Assembly (NCBI RefSeq): GCF_012844365.1
Contig: NZ_CP051626.1
Span: 3,162,001 to 3,226,000 of the forward strand
DNA from: Brevibacterium sp. 'Marine'
Lineage (GTDB): Bacteria; Actinomycetota; Actinomycetes; Actinomycetales; Brevibacteriaceae
Length of the DNA: 64,000 nucleotides
Direction: 5' to 3'
Shown piece by piece: positions 26,248 through 34,360 of this stretch (the first letter of the stretch is position 1; each line of letters begins with the position of its first letter). Under the pieces are notes generated by a model. The model saw only the letters and a program-made list of their open reading frames with translations, was not told where the DNA came from and made no database searches. Both the position numbers and the translations under genes were made by a program.

Positions 26248-27393
26248 TCACCGAGCAGAAACGCCCACCTGGAATCGGTCCGGCACTTCACCGGCGCCCG
26301 TGGCGAGGTCGGCTGCGAACTCTCCGAGCAGCGGCGCGAACTTCGCCCCGTGCCCCGAACAGGCCGAGACAAGAACGAGACCGTCGACCTCGTCGATGAC
26401 AAAGTCCTCGGTCGGCGTGTTCGTGAACAGGCACGTGGTCTCCGCGTACGGCTCCGGAATGAGTCCCGGCAGATTCCGCTTCGCATAGTCGATCATCCGG
26501 GTCCGCATGTCCTCGGTGATCTGTCCGTCCTGGTCAAGCGCCGATCCGATCACCTTCCCACCGTTGAACTGGGCGAACTTCTGCCCCGCATAACCGGCAT
26601 CCCGACCGCCGGGAAGTCCGTAGGTGAATATCTCACCGGATTTGTGGATGAACGTCGGCCAGGGTGTACTCGGCCGCCCGTCCGCTCCGGCGTCGCGGTA
26701 GGGCATGTGGAAGGCCTGCTCCTGCCGCACTTCGAATCGCGGCAGCGCATCGAGGAACGCCTGCGGAAGACCAAGATCGCCGAGGAGGGCGGGCAGCCAC
26801 CCGCCCGCCGCGACGATGACACGGTCGCCCTCGACGACTTCGCCTGTCGCCGAGGTGACACGGAAGCCGCCCGCGGACCGTCTGGCCACCTCGGTGACCG
26901 TCCAATCGGTGAGGATCCGGGCCCGCCCAGTGTCCATCGCACGGTCGAGCATGGTCGTCACCGTGGTCTCGGCGTCGATGACGCCGGCATCGGGGTGCCA
27001 CAGGACGTCGGTGTCGAAGACGAACTGCGGCCACCGTTCGGCGGCTCGTGCCGGATCGAGGATCTCGTACTCGACTCCGACTGCCTCGAAGATCTTCGCG
27101 AGCAGATCCGTGTGCCGGGCATCGCCGAAGTCGAGCGCTCCCGTTCGAGTGATGAGCTCGGTCTCCGACTTCGTCTCAAGGTCATCCCACAGTTCCCGGG
27201 CGCGTACAACAAGTTCGGTGTAGAGGCGATCCGGGTAGGCATACCGGAAGATGCGGGCCGAACCGTGAGAGCTGCCTCGGTCGTTGGCCGGAGTGTGCCG
27301 TTCGAGCACGGTGACGTCCTCGCCGCGCGCGGTCAGGGAATATGCGGCTGCGGCACCGGCCAAGCCCGCTCCGATGACGATGTGGTGGGTCAT
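26248..27393 (-). CDS. Sarcosine/N-methyl amino acid oxidase family flavoenzyme
   Basis: 381 aa. N-terminal FAD motif VIGAGLAGAAAAYSL, then RGSSHGSARIFRYAYP typical of monomeric sarcosine oxidase/N-methyltryptophan oxidase. The Cys in TTCLFTNTPTEDFVIDEV aligns with the cysteine that binds FAD covalently in this family, and CSGHGAKFAPLLGE is the conserved end. It would oxidise a secondary amine or N-methyl amino acid to aldehyde or imine plus H2O2. Convergent with the methyltransferase gene. The precise substrate cannot be told from sequence. Confidence 0.88.
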   Translation of the reverse strand: MTHHIVIGAGLAGAAAAYSLTARGEDVTVLERHTPANDRGSSHGSARIFRYAYPDRLYTELVVRARELWDDLETKSETELITRTGALDFGDARHTDLLAKIFEAVGVEYEILDPARAAERWPQFVFDTDVLWHPDAGVIDAETTVTTMLDRAMDTGRARILTDWTVTEVARRSAGGFRVTSATGEVVEGDRVIVAAGGWLPALLGDLGLPQAFLDALPRFEVRQEQAFHMPYRDAGADGRPSTPWPTFIHKSGEIFTYGLPGGRDAGYAGQKFAQFNGGKVIGSALDQDGQITEDMRTRMIDYAKRNLPGLIPEPYAETTCLFTNTPTEDFVIDEVDGLVLVSACSGHGAKFAPLLGEFAADLATGAGEVPDRFQVGVSAR

Positions 27394-27444
27394 AGCTGCG
27401 CTCCTGTTGGATGGGCGTGATCGGTCGGCCGCGCCCGATCGTAT

Positions 27445-28053
27445 CTACTGCAATTCGAGGTCGGTCACGCAGGTGGGCCCATCGCTTCTCGTCGAGAATT
27501 CGGTCGTTCCGGTCTTGCCCTCGGCGGTGATTTCGATGGTACCGGTGATGTCGGATGGCACCCAGAAGCCCACGAAACCGTTGTCGAAGGTCGTCGTCGA
27601 GTCATCCACCACTGTTTTGCCTGTCGCCGAGTCGGTGATCACCACGTCGACGTCCTTCCCGCTCAACTCACCGAGACAGGTCGTGAGGCTGTGGTAGAAG
27701 CAGTCGTGCGTCTCATCGACGAAGGGAGCGATGGACACATAGCTCTTCCCTTCCGGCAGTGCCATCGTCGCCTCGTGCTGCCCGTCGGTGAGGACGAGCT
27801 CGTCCGGCTGCACCGAGGCCATGAGGTCGGTGGGCCTCTCGTCGACAGGCAGGCGATCGAGATGATCGATGACTCCGGTGACGTCTTCGTCGGCCAGATC
27901 GAGATCCGCAAGCAGCGATTCGGCCGAACCCGGCTGCACCGCCGCGGACTCTCCCGATGCAGTGGATGACCCGCTTTCCTGCCCTGGAGCCGAACACCCG
28001 GTCAGCGCTAGAGCCAGGGCCGTCGCACCCAACACGAATTGCGTCGTTCTCAT
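27445..28053 (-). CDS. cueP: CueP family copper-binding lipoprotein
   Basis: 202 aa. Signal with lipobox LALTGC (Cys 20), then a disordered linker and the CueP domain: YVSIAPFVDETHDCFYHS with Cys 118, LTTC with Cys 126 and a third Cys near 195 in GPTCVTDL. CueP proteins bind Cu(I) in the cell envelope. ATG 28053 is preferred over 28065 because GGGGAG lies just upstream. Divergent from the YdhK-type gene across a CsoR-like palindrome, so both probably respond to copper. The symbol follows the family name. Confidence 0.82.
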   Translation of the reverse strand: MRTTQFVLGATALALALTGCSAPGQESGSSTASGESAAVQPGSAESLLADLDLADEDVTGVIDHLDRLPVDERPTDLMASVQPDELVLTDGQHEATMALPEGKSYVSIAPFVDETHDCFYHSLTTCLGELSGKDVDVVITDSATGKTVVDDSTTTFDNGFVGFWVPSDITGTIEITAEGKTGTTEFSTRSDGPTCVTDLELQ

Positions 28054-28105
28054 ATATCTCCCCATGTCACTACGGGTGCAGAGCACCTCTGCCGTCTTGG
28101 CAATC

Positions 28106-28122
28106 ATACCCTCAAGGGGTAT
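28106..28122. promoter_or_regulatory. CsoR-like copper operator
   Basis: ATACCC (28106-28111) and GGGTAT (28117-28122) flank TCAAG; the full 17-mer reads ATACCCTCAAGGGGTAT. This is the ATACCC/GGGTAT pattern of CsoR-family operators. It lies between the divergent cueP and ydhK-type genes. No csoR gene is in the window. Confidence 0.6.
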
Positions 28123-28224
28123 AGGGTGATCGTGGCGGGCCCAAGGAATGGGATGCCCTCAGATACTCTCATCTTCCGCCGAGCGAATCCGACGCGATCG
28201 TCTCACAGAATCAGGAGACCACTC

Positions 28225-28869
28225 ATGAAGAAGCTCACTCCGACCATTCGATTCACTGCAGTCGCCGCAGCACTCGGACTGGCACTGGCGGGTTGCTCAA
28301 CCGCGAATGACGACACCCGAGAATCCGGCGGCGAGGACTCCCACGGCAATCACGAATCCGCCTCGAATGAAGCAGGCGGGGCCGACCACGAAGATACGGA
28401 CAGCAGCGAATCCGGACACGAATCGGGCGGACATGAAGGACACGCTGCCGACGGCGGCGACCCACCGGAGGGAATCACGAAGGCCGCCGACCCGAAGTTC
28501 GACGTCGGTGACACAGTCGTCCTCTCCGCCGACCACATGCCGGGCATGAAGGGCGCCGAGGCAGAAGTCTCCGGCGCGTTCGACACGACAACGTATTCGA
28601 TCAGCTACACGCCGACCGATGGCGGAGACCCGGTCGAGGATCACAAGTGGGTCGTCCACGAAGAGCTTGAGGATCCGGGCAAAGCGCCACTGAAGAAGGG
28701 CGCGAAAGCCACCGTCACCGCCGACCATATGCCCGGAATGAAGGGCGCCGAGGCGACCATCGACTCCGCGACCGACGAGACCGTCTACATGGTCGACGTA
28801 AAGACAGATGAGATGGAGATGACGAACCACAAATGGGTCGTCGAAAGCGAGATGAAACCCGTGGAGTGA
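28225..28869 (+). CDS. YdhK/DUF1541-type lipoprotein with His/Glu-rich linker
   Basis: 214 aa, exported lipoprotein: lipobox ALAGC (Cys 24), then about 60 residues rich in His, Glu, Asp, Ser, Gly (HGNHES, GADHEDTDSSESGHESGGHEGH) able to bind metal. Two tandem copies of the YdhK repeat follow, each with ADHMPGMKGAEA (about 101 and 169) and an HKWVV strand. The ATG at 28225 has TCAGGAGA upstream. The His/Met content and the shared control region with cueP point to copper binding. Confidence 0.85.
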   Translation: MKKLTPTIRFTAVAAALGLALAGCSTANDDTRESGGEDSHGNHESASNEAGGADHEDTDSSESGHESGGHEGHAADGGDPPEGITKAADPKFDVGDTVVLSADHMPGMKGAEAEVSGAFDTTTYSISYTPTDGGDPVEDHKWVVHEELEDPGKAPLKKGAKATVTADHMPGMKGAEATIDSATDETVYMVDVKTDEMEMTNHKWVVESEMKPVE

Positions 28870-28878
28870 GGCGTGTTC

Positions 28879-29769
28879 TCACCAGGTCCGTCCGAATCGC
28901 GCGAGGCAGTGCCAGACCTTCTTCAGCTGCTGCCCATCGAGGTTCCACTCGCGGAGGGCGCGTGCGACATGGATGGGTCTCAGCTGCGCTGAGTTCCCCA
29001 GAACCTCGGCGATCCGCTGTGCGAGCTCGACCACGTCCTGACCCCGATACTCCGGATACGCGGCGATTTCGGCAACCTCGGCGACATAGCCCGGATGAGT
29101 CTCGACGGCGAGACCGCAGCGGTCCGCCGTCTCCAGCACCGCATGATCGTCGAAGCTGGGATCGACGACTAGTGCCTCAACGTCTCCGGGTACCATCACC
29201 CCACCGTGGACATGAGCCTCGATGTAGTGATCGAGACGGTCGCGACACAGACCACCTCCGGGCGCAACGGCCGCGTCGTCTGCCGACTCGTCGCGACGAA
29301 AGTCGGCAATGAGTCCCATGCGGTCAGCAACCCCGAAGAGCTCCGGACCGAAGGTGCTGTCCGGGTAGGCGAACGACGCTCGCGCAAGGACCTCCGGGCG
29401 AAGCCTCAGGTAGGCCGGCCCGAACCGCGGTGCCGGCCCATAGGGGTCGCCGTCGAGGTCAAGGGCCCCATAGATCGGTCGTTGCTGCACGTCCACTTGG
29501 TCATAGGCTCCGCCGAATATCCGCCGCTCCCAATGCCATCGGTCACCACCGGGAAAAGCGGTCAGGCCCCCATTGCTCGTGCCAGTGACGAATTGGGACA
29601 CGTACTGCCCACGATCAAGGATCGATGCCAGGACTCCGGTCCCCGAAGCATCGGCACCGGGATGGAAATGCAGTGCCACACGCGCCTCGGCCGGCAGGCC
29701 CTGTCCCGCTGCGGAGCGAGCTCGGACCCAGTCGATCGCTGCGGCGGATGGGTCCGGCTGGTTCATCAT
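28879..29769 (-). CDS. DUF3626 family protein
   Basis: 296 aa. Matches DUF3626 by ARVALHFHPGA near residue 30, SQFVTGTSNGGLTAFPGGDRWHW split across adjacent blocks, RRIFGGAYD, and the conserved end LREWNLDGQQLKKVWHCLARFG. Conserved His/Arg/Asp pattern suggests an enzyme, but no activity is known to me. Overlaps galE by 4 bases, so the two are co-translated; the link to galactose metabolism is unexplained. Confidence 0.8.
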   Translation of the reverse strand: MMNQPDPSAAAIDWVRARSAAGQGLPAEARVALHFHPGADASGTGVLASILDRGQYVSQFVTGTSNGGLTAFPGGDRWHWERRIFGGAYDQVDVQQRPIYGALDLDGDPYGPAPRFGPAYLRLRPEVLARASFAYPDSTFGPELFGVADRMGLIADFRRDESADDAAVAPGGGLCRDRLDHYIEAHVHGGVMVPGDVEALVVDPSFDDHAVLETADRCGLAVETHPGYVAEVAEIAAYPEYRGQDVVELAQRIAEVLGNSAQLRPIHVARALREWNLDGQQLKKVWHCLARFGRTW

Positions 29770-30758
29770 TCCTGCTCGGGCAGCATCCCTGCGGCCTCGA
29801 CAGCGCTGCGGACGATCTCCTCGAGACCGAACTCCGCCTTCCAGCTCAGCAGGGCCGAGATCCTGGTGACGTCGGCGACCAGTGCCGGCGGGTCACCGGC
29901 ACGACGCTCGCCCATGTCGGGGACGATGTCACGGCCGGTCACCTCGGCGATGGTGTCGATGACTTCCTTCACCGAGGCACCGGTTCCGGTACCGACGTTG
30001 AACACGGTCTCCGTGGTGCCGCCGGCCTTCATGTAATCCAACGCCGCGATGTGTGCCTCGGCGAGGTCTCTGACGTGGACGTAGTCGCGGATGCACGTGC
30101 CGTCGGGAGTGTCGTAGTCATCGCCGAAGATGATCGGCGCCTTGCCGCCCTTGAGCCGTCCGAGCACGATCGGGATGAGGTTCATGACGGCGGTGTCGGC
30201 GAGGTCGTTCCAGCCGGCGCCGGCGACGTTGAAGTAGCGCAGCTTCACGGCGTTGAACGTCGTCCCCCGCATGGCCGAGGCGGTGATCTGGTTGTCGATC
30301 ATCCACTCGCCGATGAGCTTCGTCTGACCGTAGGGATTGATGGGCCGGCAGTCGAGATCCTCAGGCACCATGTCGACATCGGGCATGCCGTAGGTCGCGG
30401 CCGAGGAGGAGAAGACGAGCGATTCGATGCCGGTCGCTTCGACAGCGGCGAGGATGTTCGTCAGGGCGCCGATGTTCTGCCGGTAGTACATGACCGGTTC
30501 CTCGACGGACTCGCCGACCTGCTTCTTCGCGGCGAAATGGATGATCGAATCGACGCTGTGTTCCCTGATCGCGGACACCAGGCGCTCTTCGGCATCGGCT
30601 GCGGCCAGGTCGAGGTCGACCACGGGCAGGCCCTCGACGCGAGCGTCGATGCCGGTGGAGAAGTCGTCGACGACGAGCACATCGTCTCCGCGTTCGGTGA
30701 GCAGCCGCACCACGTGCGAACCGATGTAGCCTGCCCCTCCGGTCACCAGAACTGCCAT
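29766..30758 (-). CDS. galE: UDP-glucose 4-epimerase
   Basis: 330 aa. Interconverts UDP-glucose and UDP-galactose. NAD motif TGGAGYIGSH (6-15), DDFSTG, catalytic SSSAATYG with YGQTK as the Tyr-Lys pair, and MRGTTFNAVKLRYFNVAG are standard GalE. The start at 30758 has AAGGAGGA on the reverse strand; an upstream in-frame ATG at 30788 adds only Arg-rich residues. It supplies UDP-Gal for envelope glycans, possibly those encoded at 2-12 kb. Confidence 0.94.
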   Translation of the reverse strand: MAVLVTGGAGYIGSHVVRLLTERGDDVLVVDDFSTGIDARVEGLPVVDLDLAAADAEERLVSAIREHSVDSIIHFAAKKQVGESVEEPVMYYRQNIGALTNILAAVEATGIESLVFSSSAATYGMPDVDMVPEDLDCRPINPYGQTKLIGEWMIDNQITASAMRGTTFNAVKLRYFNVAGAGWNDLADTAVMNLIPIVLGRLKGGKAPIIFGDDYDTPDGTCIRDYVHVRDLAEAHIAALDYMKAGGTTETVFNVGTGTGASVKEVIDTIAEVTGRDIVPDMGERRAGDPPALVADVTRISALLSWKAEFGLEEIVRSAVEAAGMLPEQE

Positions 30759-30910
30759 GCGCCGAATCCTCCTTCGTCTCGTCGACACGTCTGTATCAGA
30801 ATACGCGTAAGGGTGTCGGAGTTCAGATTCGGCCTGAAAGCCCAGTGAGGAAAGCGTCGGAATTCGCCGTCGCCCTGGCCAGGAACAGTCGGCCCTGCCA
30901 CAGTGGGAAA

Positions 30911-31966
30911 ATGCGCATCCTCCTCATCTGCGATCCCGGGCCCCCGAGCCGCCGTGTGGCCTCGTTCAAGGACGAGTTCGCCGATCTCCTCAGACACGAT
31001 TTCGAGTCGGATGTGACTGTCGATATGTGCACAGAGGCGCTCCGCGTCCAGGCCGACCACCAGCTGGAGCTGTCGACTCTCGACGCGATCGTCGACCGCT
31101 ATCCTTCGGCGGACCTCGTCATCATGCTCACGGACATTCCACGCCACACCCAAGGCAAACCACTGATCGCCGAGGTGCTGCCTGCGCGCAACGTCGCTGT
31201 GATCTCCTGCCCCACTCTCGGGGCACTGACGACGAAGCGCCGGCTGCTGAAGATCTATATGAGCTGCGTCAATCAGCTCCTGCCAGACGGGCATCTGCCT
31301 GCGAAGACGCATCGCCTTCCGCGCTGGGGCCGGTGGTCGAGCCGATCCGAGTCGGGCCGCCGCACCCTTCATGCCCATACCTTCACGGGCGGAACTCGCC
31401 TCGTCCTGGGCATGACGATGGCCAATGAGCCGCTGCGGATGGCCCGCAGGCTCTCGCGTGCCATGGCCGCCGCTGCCGCCACAGGGGCGTTCGGCATCTT
31501 CTACAGCTCCATCTGGCAGATGTCCCACCATCTGTCTACCGCTCGTCTCATCTCGATCGGCGCCATCGCCATCGCAGTCATGGTCGGCTGGCTGATCACG
31601 ATCAATCGGCTCTGGGATCGCCCGGTCAATGAACGCCTGGCACAGGTGGTCTTCTACTACAACCTCTCCACCGTACTCACACTCGTCATCTGCGTGACGG
31701 GCCTCTATGCCCTGTTGGTCGTGGGCATCCTCGCCGGAGGGCTCATCGTCATCGACCCCGAGTTCATGGCGCAGACGATCCACCGACCCGAAGCCCGCCT
31801 GACGAACTACCTCGACATCGCGTGGTTGAGCGCGGCGATGGGCGTCGTCGCCGGTGCACTCGGCTCGAGCTTCGACAGTGATATCGACCTGAAGAATCTC
31901 ACGCACGCCCAACGTCTGCGTTCCCGCGTCTACGTCGCCCAGGACGACGAGTCGGGCACAGTCTGA
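30911..31966 (+). CDS. Membrane protein of unknown function with soluble N-terminal domain
   Basis: 351 aa. Residues 1-150 form a soluble alpha/beta-looking domain (MRILLICDPGPPSRRVA, DLVIMLTDIPRH, VAVISCPTLGAL); about five hydrophobic helices follow between 172 and 330 (ATGAFGIFYSSIW; LISIGAIAIAVMVGWL; LVICVTGLYALLVVGILAGGL; AWLSAAMGVVAGAL). No family is recognised. ATG 30911 is preceded by CACAGT at a 6-nt gap, so the transcript may be leaderless. Situated between galE and dps without an evident functional link. Confidence 0.7.
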   Translation: MRILLICDPGPPSRRVASFKDEFADLLRHDFESDVTVDMCTEALRVQADHQLELSTLDAIVDRYPSADLVIMLTDIPRHTQGKPLIAEVLPARNVAVISCPTLGALTTKRRLLKIYMSCVNQLLPDGHLPAKTHRLPRWGRWSSRSESGRRTLHAHTFTGGTRLVLGMTMANEPLRMARRLSRAMAAAAATGAFGIFYSSIWQMSHHLSTARLISIGAIAIAVMVGWLITINRLWDRPVNERLAQVVFYYNLSTVLTLVICVTGLYALLVVGILAGGLIVIDPEFMAQTIHRPEARLTNYLDIAWLSAAMGVVAGALGSSFDSDIDLKNLTHAQRLRSRVYVAQDDESGTV

Positions 31967-31972
31967 CAGGGG

Positions 31973-32001
31973 TTACGTCCAATCGGCAACGGCGTTATGG
32001 T
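31973..32001 (+). promoter_or_regulatory. dps promoter
   Basis: TTACGT (31973-31978), 17-bp spacer, TATGGT (31996-32001). The expected leader of about 45 nt contains a hairpin CTCCGG (32011-32016)/CCGGAG (32029-32034) just before the GGAG ribosome site at 32040. Confidence 0.55.
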
Positions 32002-32051
32002 GGCCACAGACTCCGGAACCAAGCGAAACCGGAGCGATTGGAGCAAGCATC

Positions 32052-32576
32052 ATGACACAGTCAGTGACAGTTCCCGACCCGCATGGCTCAGAGAAGACTA
32101 CTCGCGAGAACGCCGAACACGGCTTCATCGCCTCCGACGCCCTGACCAAGAACCTTCAGACGGTTTTGGTCGACTTCATCGCCTTGAGCCTCACCGCCAA
32201 GCAGGCGCATTGGAATATCGTGGGCACGAACTTCCGTGACCTTCACCTCAACCTCGACGAGCTCACCGACATCGCCCGCGCGGGCAGCGATGAGATCGCC
32301 GAACGGATGCGTGCCCTTCATGCCTCCCCCGACGGTCGCCCCGCCGTGATCGCTGAACAAACCGGGCTACCGGAGTTCCCGAACGGCGAAATCAGCACCC
32401 ACGACGCCATCGATCACATGGTCGCGTCGATCGAGGCGACCGTGGCTTCGATGCGTGACTGCCACGACGAAGTCGACTCGGCGGACCCGACGACCGCCGA
32501 CATCTTCCACAGCTACATCGCGCAGCTTGAGCAGCAGGCCTGGTTCATCAGCGCAGAGACCCGCACACCCAAGTGA
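32052..32576 (+). CDS. dps: Dps family DNA-protecting ferritin-like protein
   Basis: 174 aa. Forms a 12-subunit cage that oxidises and stores iron and shields DNA in stress. LTAKQAHWNIVGTNFRDLHLNLDEL holds the ferroxidase-site ligands of Dps (HW, then D in the FRDLH-LDEL region) in two neighbouring blocks; DEIAERMRALHASPDGRP is the usual continuation. N-terminal tail of about 25 residues is polar with few Lys, so direct DNA binding is not assured. Own promoter and a terminator. Confidence 0.92.
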   Translation: MTQSVTVPDPHGSEKTTRENAEHGFIASDALTKNLQTVLVDFIALSLTAKQAHWNIVGTNFRDLHLNLDELTDIARAGSDEIAERMRALHASPDGRPAVIAEQTGLPEFPNGEISTHDAIDHMVASIEATVASMRDCHDEVDSADPTTADIFHSYIAQLEQQAWFISAETRTPK

Positions 32577-32609
32577 GCCACTGAGCTGAACCGCTGCTGA
32601 AACAGTTCG

Positions 32610-32649
32610 GGCCGCCTCCCCGTCGTCACGGTCGGGTAGGCGGCCTTTT
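32610..32649 (+). terminator. Rho-independent terminator of dps
   Basis: GGCCGCCT (32610-32617) pairs with AGGCGGCC (32638-32645), followed by TTTTG. The loop region has a further CCC/GGG pairing. Also located at the 3' end of the convergent lhgO gene. Confidence 0.8.
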
Positions 32650-32669
32650 GTCGTCGACGCCCGGAACCG

Positions 32670-33884
32670 TCATCGTCGGCCATCGATGATCGCGACGAGG
32701 TGTTCGGCAATGGCCAGCGCCGAGGTGGCTCCCGGGGAGGGCGCGTTTCTTAAGAACATCGTGGCTCCCGCCCGATCGATGACGAAATCATCGACGAGTG
32801 TGCCGTCCCGGTTCATGGCTTGGGCGCGGATTCCACGGGTGGCACGGTAGCCGTCTGCCCCGTCGAGGGAGGGGACGTAGCGGGCTGCCTCGGCGACGAA
32901 TTTCTCGATCGAGAGCACTCCGGGCAGTTCACGGGCCGCGGTGGCCATGTTGCCGGCGGCGAAGCGCCAGAATCCGGGGTCGGCGGCCACGGCCAGCGAG
33001 TCGGGGATGTTGAGGCCGAGACCTCGGTAGCCTTCGCGGGAGAAGGAGAGGAAGGCGTTAGGCCCGATCATCAGGCCGCCGTCGATGCGGCGGGTGACGT
33101 GGACGCCGAGGAATGGGTACTTCGGATCCGGGACGGGGTAGATGAGGCCGTTGACCGCGGTGCTGTATTCCTCGTCGAGGATGAAGTACTGGCCGAAGAA
33201 GGGCACCACGGTCGGGGTGCGATTCTGACCGGAGCGCGCGGCCAGCCGGTCGGATTGGAGGCCGGCGCAGACGATGACGTGGTCGAACTCCTGGGCGTCG
33301 ACCGGGGTGCGGACGACGGCGGTGTCACCGGTGGGGCCGCCTCGGTGATCGATGGTTTTGACCGGGGTGGAGAAGCGGACGCGGCCTCCGTGGGCGCGGA
33401 AGTCGGCGACGAGGGCGTCGGTGAGGCCGGGGTAGTCGATGATCGCGGTGTGGGGTGAGTGGAGGGCGGCGAGGCCTTCGGCGTTCGGTTCGATGTCGCG
33501 CAGTCCGTCGCGGTCGATCAGGGCGATGTCCGGTACGCCGTTGGCCAGAGCGCGGTTGTGGATGGCGTGGAGGCGTTCGACTTCTGTCTCGTCGGTGGCG
33601 ACGACGACCTTGCCGCATTCGTCGAAAGCGACATTGTGGTCGTTTGCGAAGTCGCGGATGAGGTCGACGCCGCGGCGGCAGAGCGTGGCTTTGAGGCTGC
33701 CTGGCTCGTAGTAGAGACCGGCGTGGACGACTCCCGAATTGTGGCCGGTCTGGTGGGCGGCGGGGTGGTCTTCTTTTTCGAAGAGGGTGACGTCGGCGGA
33801 GTCGTGGCGGCCCAGGATCTCGCGGGCGACGGCGGCTCCAATGATGCCGGCTCCGACCACTGCCCATCGCGTGTGTTTCGCCAT
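32670..33884 (-). CDS. lhgO: L-2-hydroxyglutarate oxidase
   Basis: 404 aa FAD enzyme oxidising L-2-hydroxyglutarate to 2-oxoglutarate. FAD motif AVVGAGIIGAAVAREIL, GHNSGVVHAGLYYEPGSLKA split in adjacent blocks and LCRRGVDLI are LhgO signatures; FGQYFILDEEY, GVHVTRRIDGG and the end APSPGATSALAIAEHL agree. GAGGGAG precedes the ATG on the reverse strand. Monocistronic by spacing. Confidence 0.92.
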   Translation of the reverse strand: MAKHTRWAVVGAGIIGAAVAREILGRHDSADVTLFEKEDHPAAHQTGHNSGVVHAGLYYEPGSLKATLCRRGVDLIRDFANDHNVAFDECGKVVVATDETEVERLHAIHNRALANGVPDIALIDRDGLRDIEPNAEGLAALHSPHTAIIDYPGLTDALVADFRAHGGRVRFSTPVKTIDHRGGPTGDTAVVRTPVDAQEFDHVIVCAGLQSDRLAARSGQNRTPTVVPFFGQYFILDEEYSTAVNGLIYPVPDPKYPFLGVHVTRRIDGGLMIGPNAFLSFSREGYRGLGLNIPDSLAVAADPGFWRFAAGNMATAARELPGVLSIEKFVAEAARYVPSLDGADGYRATRGIRAQAMNRDGTLVDDFVIDRAGATMFLRNAPSPGATSALAIAEHLVAIIDGRR

Positions 33885-34360
33885 GTTTCAACTCCCTCGT
33901 CGATCTCCGTCGTTCCTGCCGTTGGACTCGACTGTAGATGCTGGCGAAGCGTCACCATCGGTCCGTCCACACCGCGGAAGCCGTGACCTTGCCGCTGACG
34001 GCTTGGTCACGGGTCGACATCGCAGGCAGCTCTTTAAATCTCAATTTGTGACAAATGGACGCAACACAATGACTCGGTCATGACTGTCACATCGTGCGGA
34101 GCCTTGAATCCACCTGTAATCGTCAGGCCTGTGAACTGGACTTTTGTCGGCTACAGCGCCCGCGAGATCTGGCTGACAGGATTTCACAACGCCCGCCTAC
34201 ATCTACTTCAACGTAACTATAACGACGAGGTAACTTTTCTTGTGATTCACTGATTACTTTTTCATTACTCCGTAACGTTGTGAGCGTCCTGTCAGGAAAC
34301 TGCCTGTTTCCGTCCAGGCCGCGCCTGGACCTGATCAGGGTCTGAACGATGTGGAGAACC
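33885..34360. other. AT-richer 476-base gap and leader of the LPxTG protein gene
   Basis: No gene seen. Bases 34030-34290 are clearly AT-richer than the surroundings (for example CTTTAAATCTCAATTTGTGA and AACTATAACGACGAGGTAAC), a likely place for promoters. Three hairpins follow in a row: GGAAAC/GTTTCC (34295-34311), GTCCAGGC/GCCTGGAC (34312-34330) and CCTGATCAGG (34330-34339), directly ahead of the ribosome site. Confidence 0.6.
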
